Source: an uncultured Paraglaciecola sp.
GTDB taxonomy: Bacteria > Pseudomonadota > Gammaproteobacteria > Enterobacterales > Alteromonadaceae
Assembly: GCF_937123705.1 (NCBI RefSeq)
Contig: NZ_CAKZKO010000200.1
Span: 1 to 64,000, forward strand
Reading direction: 5' to 3'
DNA: 64,000 bases
Shown piece after piece: positions 18,350 through 27,568 of this stretch. The notes under the pieces were generated by a model, which was given only the letters and a program-made list of their open reading frames with translations, was not told the origin of the DNA and ran no database searches. The first letter of the stretch is position 1. Each line of letters begins with the position of its first letter. The translations under genes were made by a program, and so were the position numbers.

Positions 18350-20257
18350 TTATGGTTTTAGGTTAGCTTCTAAAAATAAGGTCATTTCACGATAAAGAGT
18401 CTGCTGACTTTCATTGTCATCAAAAAAATGCGTACCATTTTTTATTTCTACATACTTTACATCTATTTTGCGTTTCGCACTGTCATAGAAATCCTCAGAC
18501 TGCTCGTCGTTCACTCGGGTGTCTTTAGTACCATGAATAAGCAGTATTGGCGCGGCTATTTTATCGATGTAATTAATGGCAGAAACCTGATCCAATTGTG
18601 CCACCGCTTTTTCATCGTCAATATCTACAATATGCCCAGTATAAAAGCCAAAAGTATCTTCATCCTGTACCATAGTTTTTATATCAGACAATCCAGCAAT
18701 GCTAATAACGCAGTCAAACCTTTGGGGTTGCTGAAAGCTAGCGGTTAGCGCAACGTACCCACCATAACTGGCCCCGACTATACATGCTTTATCTGTTGAT
18801 ACTCGCTTAGTGTTAATCAGCCAGTCCATCGCATCATATACATCTTGTTGCATACGTTTGCCCCATTGAAAATATCCGGCAGATTCAAACGCTGAACCAA
18901 ACCCTTCTGAGCCTCTAAAATTGACTTGTAATACCGCATACCCCAAAGAGACCAAATACTGAAGTTGTGGATTGAAATACTTGTAGTCACGACTATGGGG
19001 GCCACCATGAGGATACACAATCAAAGGTGGTTGTTTGACATTCTCTGGGAAGGTAACGTATCCAGACAAAACCTGTCCATCGGATGCGGTAAAGGTGTAA
19101 TTTTCAATATGTGGAAACTTAGCCTTACTCAAATGAGGATACTCGGATACCCAAGCACCACCTTTTTTACTGGCCAAATCAAAATGCACAAAAAGCGCTG
19201 GCTGGTTATCGCTTTCTTTGACGGCCAAAATTTTCGTCTTATCAGCACTTTTACTAACAATAGTGACATGTTCAGACTTAAGCAATTTTGCAAAGCTTTG
19301 CTCTAATTTTGCATCTTCTGGATTAAAGTAGTGTTTTCTGGAGTAATCATCACTGTAATACACACCAATTAATTCACCTTCACTATTTCGTAAGCCTCCG
19401 GCAACATCATAGGTAGGATGACCAAATACCATTGATTCATACTCACCAGAGACAATATCGTAAAGCCAAACGGCCTCACGCTGTGTTTCTCTATCAGATA
19501 ATATATAAGCCTTGGAGCCTCCCTTGGTCAGTCCAATTACGTTAAATGTCTCACCTTGTCCAATGATTTTAGTATGCAGCTTAACCAGCTCACTTTCGGC
19601 TTTGTTTCTGTACCATATAGTACGGGTAACCTGTCCGTCTTCTTTATCATAGGCGTCACCCAACCTGATAACACCATTAATATCGGCACTCCATCTACGA
19701 ATATCGTGTTTGTTATTTTGTACCTTTTTATACTTTCCAGTGCTCAATTCCACTTTAAACACAGCATAACCTTCATCGTACTTATCGTAAGTTGACACTA
19801 GAATGTGTTCCTGGTCGTGCTTTAACAAAGACACTAATCTAACAGTTGCGTATTCGTACCAGCTCTCAGACGTAAAGCGACGTTCTGTCAACGCCGTACT
19901 TGTTTTGTTAACAACATCAAAGGCATAAAAACGACTGACTCGAAAATGCTCTCCGTTGTACCACTGAGGCGAGCTAGCTGAAACGATAATGTATTTATTA
20001 CCAGACCAACTAATAGTATCTACCCTATCACGGCCGAGTTTTAATGAAGCGAGGATGTCAAAATCGACACTACCAAAAGTAGTGACACTTACGGTTGGGC
20101 CTTCTGGGGTGTTATAGATAAGCGCAATTTTACTGCCGTCAGGTGATACTCTGGGTTGCTCAACTATAGGCAACTGCGCAAATGAAGACCATTTATCAGC
20201 GGCGAATGCCTGATTCAACCCAATTAGCAATGTAACTACAACAAATGTTTTAAACAT
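18350..20257 (-). CDS. Secreted S9 family peptidase (prolyl oligopeptidase/acylaminoacyl-peptidase type)
   Basis: This is a serine peptidase of about 635 residues with a signal peptide (MFKTFVVVTLLIGLNQAFA). A beta-propeller region (about 25-370) precedes an alpha/beta-hydrolase domain. Catalytic elements are GASYGGYVAL (Ser nucleophile), LIHGTKDTRV (Asp) and KNGTHFFDD (His). The propeller normally restricts access to short peptides. The track start is TTG; the next codon ATG at 20257 has GGGAAA 5 nt before it and is preferred. The gene is transcribed alone, with a terminator downstream. Confidence 0.93.
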   Translation of the reverse strand: MFKTFVVVTLLIGLNQAFAADKWSSFAQLPIVEQPRVSPDGSKIALIYNTPEGPTVSVTTFGSVDFDILASLKLGRDRVDTISWSGNKYIIVSASSPQWYNGEHFRVSRFYAFDVVNKTSTALTERRFTSESWYEYATVRLVSLLKHDQEHILVSTYDKYDEGYAVFKVELSTGKYKKVQNNKHDIRRWSADINGVIRLGDAYDKEDGQVTRTIWYRNKAESELVKLHTKIIGQGETFNVIGLTKGGSKAYILSDRETQREAVWLYDIVSGEYESMVFGHPTYDVAGGLRNSEGELIGVYYSDDYSRKHYFNPEDAKLEQSFAKLLKSEHVTIVSKSADKTKILAVKESDNQPALFVHFDLASKKGGAWVSEYPHLSKAKFPHIENYTFTASDGQVLSGYVTFPENVKQPPLIVYPHGGPHSRDYKYFNPQLQYLVSLGYAVLQVNFRGSEGFGSAFESAGYFQWGKRMQQDVYDAMDWLINTKRVSTDKACIVGASYGGYVALTASFQQPQRFDCVISIAGLSDIKTMVQDEDTFGFYTGHIVDIDDEKAVAQLDQVSAINYIDKIAAPILLIHGTKDTRVNDEQSEDFYDSAKRKIDVKYVEIKNGTHFFDDNESQQTLYREMTLFLEANLKP

Positions 20258-20416
20258 CAAATTTCCCTATATAAAAAAATTAACTAATTTAACAGCTCAA
20301 TCATTGCAGCTGATATTTTGCAAATTGTACACGCAAATTATGTCACTAAAACAAATAACTTTAGAAAACGAAACTAGGAATAAGGTCAAACAAAGGTGGG
20401 GGAGATCAGGAAGAAA

Positions 20417-20447
20417 AAACGGTCAATACTACAATTAGTGACCGTTT
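20417..20447 (-). terminator. Intrinsic terminator overlapping a stop codon
   Basis: The stem AAACGGTCA/TGACCGTTT with a 13-nt loop is followed on the minus strand by TTTCTTCC. The 5' arm contains the last codons (Asn-Gly-His) of the 50-residue ORF and the TAA falls in the loop. Confidence 0.82.
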
Positions 20448-20587
20448 CTATCTGTGACTATGCTTGGATACTTCACCCAGATCATATTTTTACGCAAACA
20501 TTCAACAAAACTATAAAGTAATGCACCTGCCACATAAGCAATTACGGGCGTTAACAGCATGATAAATAAAGATACTTGATTAAACAT
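20435..20587 (-). CDS. 50-residue single-pass membrane protein
   Basis: The ORF-track version starts at 20704, but AAGGAG 7 nt before the ATG at 20587 marks the likely start. The product is MFNQVSLFIMLLTPVIAYVA... with one strong membrane helix (about 5-28) and a basic, polar tail. It starts 10 nt after the stop of the preceding secreted-protein gene and ends inside a terminator, so the two form a bicistronic unit. Function unknown. Confidence 0.75.
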   Translation of the reverse strand: MFNQVSLFIMLLTPVIAYVAGALLYSFVECLRKNMIWVKYPSIVTDRNGH

Positions 20588-20597
20588 CGGCAACTCC

Positions 20598-20879
20598 TTA
20601 TTCAGCTTGCGTGTTAGTTGCCTCTTCACTGTCCATTTTAATATCGGTAATAGATACTTTAGCTGCGTAACTTTTTTCTTCATTGAAGCTAACGTTATTG
20701 GCAACTGTCAATACTGCTGAACGTAGGTTGTTGTTGATTTCTTGTTGGGCAACATCCATAGCTTGATTCACCATACCGGTTACGTAGGTTTCTAAAGATA
20801 CTTCTTTAGCTTGTACACTTGATGCAAAAATGAAACTAGAAGCCAGAGCAATAACAGCGATTTTGGTATTAGATAACAT
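20598..20879 (-). CDS. Small exported protein of unknown function
   Basis: This 93-residue precursor has a clear signal peptide (MLSNTKIAVIALASSFIFASSVQA, cleavage after VQA). The remaining 69 residues are predicted helix plus strand, with no Cys, and end in an acidic tail. A good ribosome site (AAAGGAAA) precedes ATG. It is co-transcribed with the 50-residue membrane protein. I do not recognise a family. The 20880-21096 gap upstream holds its presumed promoter and nothing else evident. Confidence 0.78.
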   Translation of the reverse strand: MLSNTKIAVIALASSFIFASSVQAKEVSLETYVTGMVNQAMDVAQQEINNNLRSAVLTVANNVSFNEEKSYAAKVSITDIKMDSEEATNTQAE

Positions 20880-21096
20880 GATATTTTCCTTTGGTTAATT
20901 TGGTTATAACTGTTTTCGATTTGGTTAACAGTTATTGTTTAAGTCGCAGTATCCATTGCGATAGTTGTGCCAATCATGAAATTATTTTTATCTTGCTGTT
21001 TTATAAGGTTTTTTATTTTTAATTGCAATGCTAATGAGACCCAAAAACATTATTCGACCTCATATTTTAGTAATTTATACTACTTTATTGGTCAAT

Positions 21097-22110
21097 TTAA
21101 CCAATCAATTCAGATTGAAATTGTTTAGCTTTAGACTGCGCATCTAATAATACCTCTAAAGCATCTGTGAACAGTTCAATACCCGTATTGGCTTTCGTGC
21201 CATTTTGACTTAGATACCTACGCCAGATACGCCCACCTGGTTGACCTTGAAACAAGCCCAGCATATGCCTAGCTATATGCCATGGTCTTGCACCTAATGC
21301 CATCTGTTGCTCCACATAAGGTAACATCGCCTGCACTACTTCAGGGCGAGTCTTACTAACCGAGTCACCTTGATAAAAACGTTGGTCGACTTCGGCTAAA
21401 ATATAAGGATTACTATAGACTTCACGGCCAATCATCACGCCGTCTAAGTGATTAAGGTGTAATTGCACCTCATCTAAGGTTTTCACGCCACCATTTAAAC
21501 TAATATGTAATTCGGGAAACTGTTGTTTTAATTGATAGACCCTGTCATACATCAAAGGCGGCACATCACGATTTTGTTTAGGGCTTAAGCCTTTTAACCA
21601 CGCTTTACGGGCATGTACAGTAAAGGTATCGCAGCCAGATGCGGCCACTACTTCAATAAAACGCGTTAAATCTGCGTATTCATCCATATCATCAATGCCG
21701 ATGCGAGATTTAACGGTAACCGGAATGTCCACCTCAGCCTGCATGCTTTTAATACAAGCTGCCACTGTTTCAGGTTCGGCCATTAAACACGCCCCAAACC
21801 TGCCATTTTGTACCCGATCAGACGGGCAACCCACATTGATATTCACCTCATCATAACCGTATTTTTGCGCTTCACTGGCACAACGGGCCATATCCGTAGG
21901 ATCAGATCCACCCAACTGCAAAGCCACAGGATGCTCTTCATCGTTAAACGCTAAATAGTCGCCTTTGCCAAAAATAATCGCTCCGGTTGTTACCATCTCG
22001 GTATACAACAGCGCATGTTGTGAAATTTGCCTAAGGAAATATCGACAATGTTTGTCAGTCCAATCTAACATTGGCGCGACAGAAATCGTGCGGTTTATTG
22101 CTGTACTCAT
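21097..22110 (-). CDS. dusA: tRNA-dihydrouridine synthase A
   Basis: DusA reduces uridines in the D-loop of tRNA (U20/20a) using FMN and NADPH. The protein shows SVAPMLDWTDKHCRYFLRQ, the catalytic-Cys region NVGCPSDRVQNGRFGACLM, the FMN/phosphate site FTVHARKAW and LNGGVKTLDEV, and GVMIGREVYSNPY. The track start is a TTG at 22125; ATG at 22110 is the likelier start, although neither has a strong Shine-Dalgarno. It lies 70 nt from the start of recQ in the same orientation. Confidence 0.95.
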   Translation of the reverse strand: MSTAINRTISVAPMLDWTDKHCRYFLRQISQHALLYTEMVTTGAIIFGKGDYLAFNDEEHPVALQLGGSDPTDMARCASEAQKYGYDEVNINVGCPSDRVQNGRFGACLMAEPETVAACIKSMQAEVDIPVTVKSRIGIDDMDEYADLTRFIEVVAASGCDTFTVHARKAWLKGLSPKQNRDVPPLMYDRVYQLKQQFPELHISLNGGVKTLDEVQLHLNHLDGVMIGREVYSNPYILAEVDQRFYQGDSVSKTRPEVVQAMLPYVEQQMALGARPWHIARHMLGLFQGQPGGRIWRRYLSQNGTKANTGIELFTDALEVLLDAQSKAKQFQSELIG

Positions 22111-22179
22111 AGTTTGTTTTGCCAATGTGAAATTCGGGCGCGCATTCTAGCCGATTTCGCTACCTAGCACTAGTGGTGC

Positions 22180-24366
22180 TTATTTATGCAACTGACTAAC
22201 AAAATAAATTCTCAATAGATGTAATTGATCGTATGTCACTTGTTCATTCAGGGTGTCAAAAACAGGTTTAAGGCGCTCGAAGGAGTGTTCTGCAAAGGCC
22301 GCTAGGGCTGAGTCAATTTGGGGTTGGTCCAGACCTGTTTGCTCTAATAACTGACTGGGTTGGGTAAACTTGTGGCCGTCTTGGGCGTAGCGGTATAAGT
22401 GATTGATGATAGTGCCGTCTTTCACCTTAAATTGTGTGGCTAAAGAGGCGATTGATTGTCCGGTTTCATAGGCACTGACAATTTCGGCGCTGCGGCTATT
22501 CGCACTGCTGCTACTGCTTTTATTTACCGTGGCTTTACTGGCCGTTTGAGTATTGTCGACTTCTTGAAGATTGTTTTGTTGGCAGTAGTCTTTGATAAGC
22601 CTAAGAAAATGCTCGCCATATTTGTCTAACTTGGCTTGGCCAATGCCGTGAATACGCAATAAGTTTTCTTCAGAATGGGGGAAATAATAGGCCATTTCGT
22701 TAAGGGTGCGATCCGAGAAAATAGCGTAAGGCGGCAGGTTGGCGGCATCGGCTAAACGCTTACGGTCGGCTTTTAATATCGCGACTAATTGCTGATCGCC
22801 AGGGTTAGCAAGGGTCTTGGATGTGTGGCTAGTAGTGGTAGCAGCTTGCTGTAGCAAGGCAAAAAATGGCACCTTTCCTTTTAGCACTTCGCCGGCTTGT
22901 TGTGTAAGTTTTAAGCCACCAAATTGCTCGTCTTGGTTGAGTAAGCCTTTTTGAATCAACTGCCGTGCGAGTGTCATCCACTGTTTTTTATTCAGCTCAA
23001 GACCAATATTGTAGGTTGAAAGCAAATTGTGCTGATTTTGCAGTACTTTTTCGGCGCTGGAGCCGCGCAACACATCGATAATATGGCTGGCGCCAAAGCG
23101 TTGTCCGGTGCGATGCACACAAGATAAAAATTTTTGCGCAGGTACGGTTAAATCCGATTTTTCTTGGCCTTCGGTGGTGCAGTTGTCGCAATTACCGCAG
23201 TTTTCTTTGGTGGATGCTTCACCGAAGTATTCTAGCAGTGGGGTGCGCCGGCAATCTTCGGCTTCAGCTAAGGCCAGCATCTGATTAAGGTGCATATTGG
23301 CTAGGCGTTTTTCTTGTTCGTTGCTCATTTGTTCGATAAAAAAACGAATTTTGCCGGTGTCGCCGTAACCAAATAGCAGTAAACAGTTGGCATCTAAACC
23401 GTCACGTCCGGCGCGGCCAATCTGTTGATAATAGCCTTCAATGTTTTTAGGCAAATCATAGTGCAATACGTAACGCACATCGGGTTTATTAATGCCCATA
23501 CCAAAGGCGATAGTGGCCACAATGATGTGCACATCATCACGAATAAAACGCTCTTGGTATTCTCCGCGCTTCACACTACTTAGCCCAGCATGATAAGGCA
23601 GTACCGATAATCCATCCTGTTGCAACTTGGCGGTGAGCTCATCAACCCCTTTACGGGACTGACAATAAATGATGCCGGACTGTTCTGGGTGTTGCTGCAC
23701 AAAGGTTTTACATTGTTGATAAGGGCTGTCTTTGGGCACAACGCTGATAAACAAATTAGGGCGGTCAAAACTAGAAATAAATTCACTGTTGTCAGCAATG
23801 TTGAGTTGCCGTTTTATGTCCTCGCGCACTCTTGGCGTGGCGGTAGCCGTTAAGGCGATACTTACCGCATTTGGGAAACATTCGATTAAACGATTTAGCT
23901 GGCGATACTCAGGGCGAAAATCATGGCCCCATTCAGAAATACAATGGGCTTCGTCAATGGCAATACAGGCCACATCACAATGACTGAGTAAGTCTAGGAT
24001 ATTGGTTTGTAAGGCGGTTTCTGGCGCCAAAAATAGCAGTTTAATTTGCTGCTGTTTGATGGCGTCTAAGTTGTTTTGATAGTCACTGTCTGACAATGAA
24101 CTATTGAGAACACAAGCTGGAATAGCTAACTCATTGAGTTGCCTAACTTGGTCTTGCATCAAGGAAATAAGTGGAGAAATTACTACGGTCAGGCCGTCAA
24201 AAACGCTGGCTGGGATCTGGTAACACAAAGATTTTCCGCCACCCGTTGGCATAATCGCGAGGGTGTTATGCCTATGCAACACATTGCCGATGATCGCTTC
24301 TTGTGACTCACGAAACTGTTCAAACCCAAAGACATTTTTAAGGATCGTATTTGCTTGGTTAATCAC
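22180..24366 (-). CDS. RecQ-family ATP-dependent DNA helicase, long form
   Basis: This 728-residue 3'-5' helicase has Walker A TGGGKS (41-46), AIDEAHCISEWGHDF, an FDRPNLF segment and HYDLPKNIEGYYQQIGRAGRDG. A RecQ zinc-binding Cys set (CRRTPLLEYF...CGNCDNC), a winged helix and an HRDC domain (YAIFSDRTLNEMAYYFP) follow. Beyond HRDC it carries about 120 extra residues including a helix-turn-helix-like segment (GQSIASLATQFKVKDGTIINHLYRY). The start is GTG with GGAAGG upstream. A second, canonical-length RecQ is at 59393, so this one is probably the accessory paralogue. Confidence 0.93.
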   Translation of the reverse strand: MINQANTILKNVFGFEQFRESQEAIIGNVLHRHNTLAIMPTGGGKSLCYQIPASVFDGLTVVISPLISLMQDQVRQLNELAIPACVLNSSLSDSDYQNNLDAIKQQQIKLLFLAPETALQTNILDLLSHCDVACIAIDEAHCISEWGHDFRPEYRQLNRLIECFPNAVSIALTATATPRVREDIKRQLNIADNSEFISSFDRPNLFISVVPKDSPYQQCKTFVQQHPEQSGIIYCQSRKGVDELTAKLQQDGLSVLPYHAGLSSVKRGEYQERFIRDDVHIIVATIAFGMGINKPDVRYVLHYDLPKNIEGYYQQIGRAGRDGLDANCLLLFGYGDTGKIRFFIEQMSNEQEKRLANMHLNQMLALAEAEDCRRTPLLEYFGEASTKENCGNCDNCTTEGQEKSDLTVPAQKFLSCVHRTGQRFGASHIIDVLRGSSAEKVLQNQHNLLSTYNIGLELNKKQWMTLARQLIQKGLLNQDEQFGGLKLTQQAGEVLKGKVPFFALLQQAATTTSHTSKTLANPGDQQLVAILKADRKRLADAANLPPYAIFSDRTLNEMAYYFPHSEENLLRIHGIGQAKLDKYGEHFLRLIKDYCQQNNLQEVDNTQTASKATVNKSSSSSANSRSAEIVSAYETGQSIASLATQFKVKDGTIINHLYRYAQDGHKFTQPSQLLEQTGLDQPQIDSALAAFAEHSFERLKPVFDTLNEQVTYDQLHLLRIYFVSQLHK

Positions 24367-24424
24367 CGCAAGCCTTCCTTGTTGATATGTATTTCTATAT
24401 TTTAGCTACAAAACGCCTAAACCA

Positions 24425-24458
24425 AAAAGCCACCACAAATAAGCATATGGTGGCTTTT
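24425..24458 (-). terminator. Intrinsic terminator of the M16 peptidase gene
   Basis: The stem AAAAGCCACCA/TGGTGGCTTTT with a 12-nt loop is followed on the minus strand by TTGGTTT. It lies 22 nt after the peptidase stop and before recQ. Confidence 0.85.
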
Positions 24459-24479
24459 AAGCTATGGCATATAAAATTG

Positions 24480-27374
24480 TTAAAGGGGCTTACCTTCTGC
24501 ATCCAATTCTACAATTTTGTCGAACAGAGGGGTAAGGCTTTCCAACACTTTGGCTTTATCTCCCACGACGACTGTTATCATTTCATTAAGATTCAGATGT
24601 TTAGCCGCCAAGCTATTTAGTTCGGCCTTACCAATATTCGCTAATATTTGGTTTTGCTCATCAACAAAATTTTTGTCTAAGCCATAAGTCATAATTTCTG
24701 ATAGAAAATTAAGCTTTTGGCTGGGTGTTTCGTAAGCCCTTGCATCCCGCTGACCAATTGCACTTTTCATGAACTGTACCTCAACATCTGTAAGGCCGTC
24801 TTTTTGAAAAGCGCTTATTTCATTTCTAAATTGCACAATAGAGTCGGCAGTCGTATCGGCGCGAACCCCCGCTTGTGCTCGATATTGGCCTTTAAAGTCA
24901 TTACCGTTAAAAAACGAGCGAGCGCCATAGGTGTAACCTTTATCTTCACGCAGGTTTAGATTGATTCGGCTGTTAAACGCTCCGCCTAAATTATAGTTCA
25001 TCAGGTCGGCACGATAATATTCACCGGTAGCATCATAATGCATGGCGCGTTTACCAATACGTATTTCAGACTGTGCCGCGTTAGGCTTGTCAATAAAATA
25101 CAAGGTACCACCCACTAATTCAGGGAATGGTTTTATTACTGGCATCTTGCTTGACTTGCCTTGCCACGTATTAAGCGCACCTAAGTGTTTTACCATGCCT
25201 TGGTTGTCTATATCACTCACCACAATAATTTCGGCATTTGCTGGACCAAAATGTGCTTTGTAAAACGCTTTCACATCTGCAAGTGTCAGTTTGGCAACGG
25301 ATTCCACTGTGCCATTGTTTGAATACGCAAAACTATTATTGCTACCAAAAATTAATTTACTGAAGGCCTCTGTTGCCACTGGACCTGCATTTTTCTTGGC
25401 ATTCTTTAACCCTTCAATCTGCTGCTTTTGCAACCGCTTAAAATCACCTTCATCAAACTTAGGTAAGGTTAAACGCTCCACGGCAATGGCGAGAGTTTCA
25501 TTTAGGTTTTTAGACAAGGTCCTAATGCTAAGCGTGGTAAATTTATCACCTGCACCAAAACTTACAGCAGAGCCAAGTTTTTGCAATTTATTCGATATAT
25601 CTTCAGCACTGGATTTTAAGGTGTTTTCCTCTAGCATAGCGGCCGTTAACGCAGCTAATCCAAGCTTATCTACCGCTTCTCGTGTTTGCCCTGCTTGAAT
25701 ACGTAGTTGAATAGTAGTAGTAGGCACTTCTGCATTGACAGCACCTAGTACTTTCACACCATTTTTTAATGTGTTGCGGTATATATCTGGCACTTTAATA
25801 CTTGGATTTTTGCCCGGAGACGGGATCACAGAACGGTCAAAATCAGATTGACCTACACGCAACACTAAATCTTGGTTGTCGTCATTTTCCGGTATATTTC
25901 GCTCATACCTTTGCCACGTATCTTCATGAGCAATCGCTTTTGGTTGGCCCTTTGGCACTATACTCATCACGACAGCATGCTTATTTTTGATATAAGTTTT
26001 AAAAACTCGCATCACGTCTGCTTTGGTCACATTCTCATAGCGCGTAATATCATCGTTTATTCCATCTGGATTTGAACGATAGGTTTGATAAGCGGCGAGT
26101 TGTGCCACTTTTCCAGATACACTCTCTAATCCATAGACCATACCTGATACTATTGACGCTTTCACACGCTCAATATCGTCCTTGGTTGCCCCTCCTCGCA
26201 TCTCGAATTCCTCAAGAGATGCCCGTAAAATAGCTTCTAATTCAGTCAAACTATTTCCGGGTGCTGGCAGTGCTAGCAAGGTAAATTGACAACTTAACTC
26301 AGCGCAACCATGACCTGCGCTAGCTTGCACAGCTTTGCCATTTTTGACCATATTCTTATAAAGTAATGACGTTTTACCACTACCCAGAATAGACATCAGT
26401 ACATCAAGTGGTGCTTCATCTGGGTGGTTGAGGTGAACAGTAGGAAACGACATATAAATTAATGGCAAAGACACATTGTCTTCCATTGAAATATATCGGT
26501 CTTCATCAAGTGTCACTTTAGTGTATTCAGGTGGCAAAACTTCAGGGCCGCGTGGGATCCCGCCAAAATATTTTTTCACCCAAGCCAAAGTTTGCGCTTC
26601 GTCCATGTCACCGCCAATAGTCAAGGTAGCATTATTAGGACCATACCAGCGTAAGAAGAATTTTTTTAAGTCGCTCAAATTGGCGCGATTAAGATCTTCT
26701 ATATAACCAATAGTCAACCAAGAATAAGGGTGACCTTCAGGAAACAACGCTTCATTTACTCTTTCTCTAAGCAGGCCATAAGGGCGGTTATCATAATTTT
26801 GGCCCCGTTCATTTTTAACGGTTTCTCGCTGATTTTCGAATTTTTCTTTGGTAACGGCATCCAGAAAAAAGCCCATTCGATCGGCTTCTAGCCACAACAT
26901 ACGTTCTAGCTGATTAGAGGGAACAGTTTCATAATAGTTGGTACGGTCGGTGTTGGTTGAGCCGTTTAGTGTTCCACCAGACTCGGTAATCAAGCCGAAA
27001 TGCTGTTCGTCAGCTACATTTTCAGAGCCTTGAAACATCATGTGCTCAAAAAAGTGCGCAAAGCCTGACTTACCCGCCTCTTCACGGCCCGAACCTACAT
27101 GGTAGGTGATATCCACATGTACTAAAGGATCAGAGTTATCAGGATGCAACACAACAGTGAGTCCATTATCTAGCTGATACTTAGTAAAAGGAATAACCAG
27201 TTCATTGCCTTTTCGCTCCACAACTGCAATTTTTTTGATGCCATCTGGCACAACACTCAACTCGGACTTGTTATTGTCAGTTTGGCTAATAGGTGTATTC
27301 GGGTCGTTAACATTGCACCCTGCAAGGCTTAATACAGCTGCAATACTTGCAACTTTTACGAGGTATTTTTTCAT
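24480..27374 (-). CDS. M16 family zinc metallopeptidase lipoprotein (pitrilysin/insulinase type, two-domain)
   Basis: This periplasmic lipoprotein peptidase has about 964 residues. A lipobox LSLAGC (Cys20) follows a short signal. The inverted zinc motif HFFEH (107-111) and downstream NERGQNYDNRPYG carrying the third ligand define an active N-terminal M16 domain. The second half (from about residue 520) is the inactive M16 partner, with the R/Y motif NLREDKGYTYGARSFF. The track start adds 24 residues; ATG at 27374 is chosen because it gives a proper lipoprotein signal. It is a single gene. Confidence 0.93.
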   Translation of the reverse strand: MKKYLVKVASIAAVLSLAGCNVNDPNTPISQTDNNKSELSVVPDGIKKIAVVERKGNELVIPFTKYQLDNGLTVVLHPDNSDPLVHVDITYHVGSGREEAGKSGFAHFFEHMMFQGSENVADEQHFGLITESGGTLNGSTNTDRTNYYETVPSNQLERMLWLEADRMGFFLDAVTKEKFENQRETVKNERGQNYDNRPYGLLRERVNEALFPEGHPYSWLTIGYIEDLNRANLSDLKKFFLRWYGPNNATLTIGGDMDEAQTLAWVKKYFGGIPRGPEVLPPEYTKVTLDEDRYISMEDNVSLPLIYMSFPTVHLNHPDEAPLDVLMSILGSGKTSLLYKNMVKNGKAVQASAGHGCAELSCQFTLLALPAPGNSLTELEAILRASLEEFEMRGGATKDDIERVKASIVSGMVYGLESVSGKVAQLAAYQTYRSNPDGINDDITRYENVTKADVMRVFKTYIKNKHAVVMSIVPKGQPKAIAHEDTWQRYERNIPENDDNQDLVLRVGQSDFDRSVIPSPGKNPSIKVPDIYRNTLKNGVKVLGAVNAEVPTTTIQLRIQAGQTREAVDKLGLAALTAAMLEENTLKSSAEDISNKLQKLGSAVSFGAGDKFTTLSIRTLSKNLNETLAIAVERLTLPKFDEGDFKRLQKQQIEGLKNAKKNAGPVATEAFSKLIFGSNNSFAYSNNGTVESVAKLTLADVKAFYKAHFGPANAEIIVVSDIDNQGMVKHLGALNTWQGKSSKMPVIKPFPELVGGTLYFIDKPNAAQSEIRIGKRAMHYDATGEYYRADLMNYNLGGAFNSRINLNLREDKGYTYGARSFFNGNDFKGQYRAQAGVRADTTADSIVQFRNEISAFQKDGLTDVEVQFMKSAIGQRDARAYETPSQKLNFLSEIMTYGLDKNFVDEQNQILANIGKAELNSLAAKHLNLNEMITVVVGDKAKVLESLTPLFDKIVELDAEGKPL

Positions 27375-27568
27375 AGTATCAATAACCATTAAAAAGAGAT
27401 AAATAAGAATATGGAAGGCTAGCGATAATACACATTTCCCTTTCAAAAAGCTTGCTCCATTAGGAAATTTACGAGGTCGAAATTGTCACAATTAATTACT
27501 ACTACATCTCACACACACTTTTAGTTTAAACTTGCGCTTATCTTGCAACAGTAGTGATTTTGTAGACA

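Noticed and set aside
20598-20704. Upstream part of the track ORF 20435..20704 as coding
   Set aside because: It overlaps the secreted-protein gene in another frame. A strong ribosome site marks the internal ATG at 20587 instead.
25291-25698. 135-residue plus-strand ORF inside the M16 peptidase gene
   Set aside because: It is antisense to a conserved peptidase domain and has shadow-like Ser/Leu/Cys composition.
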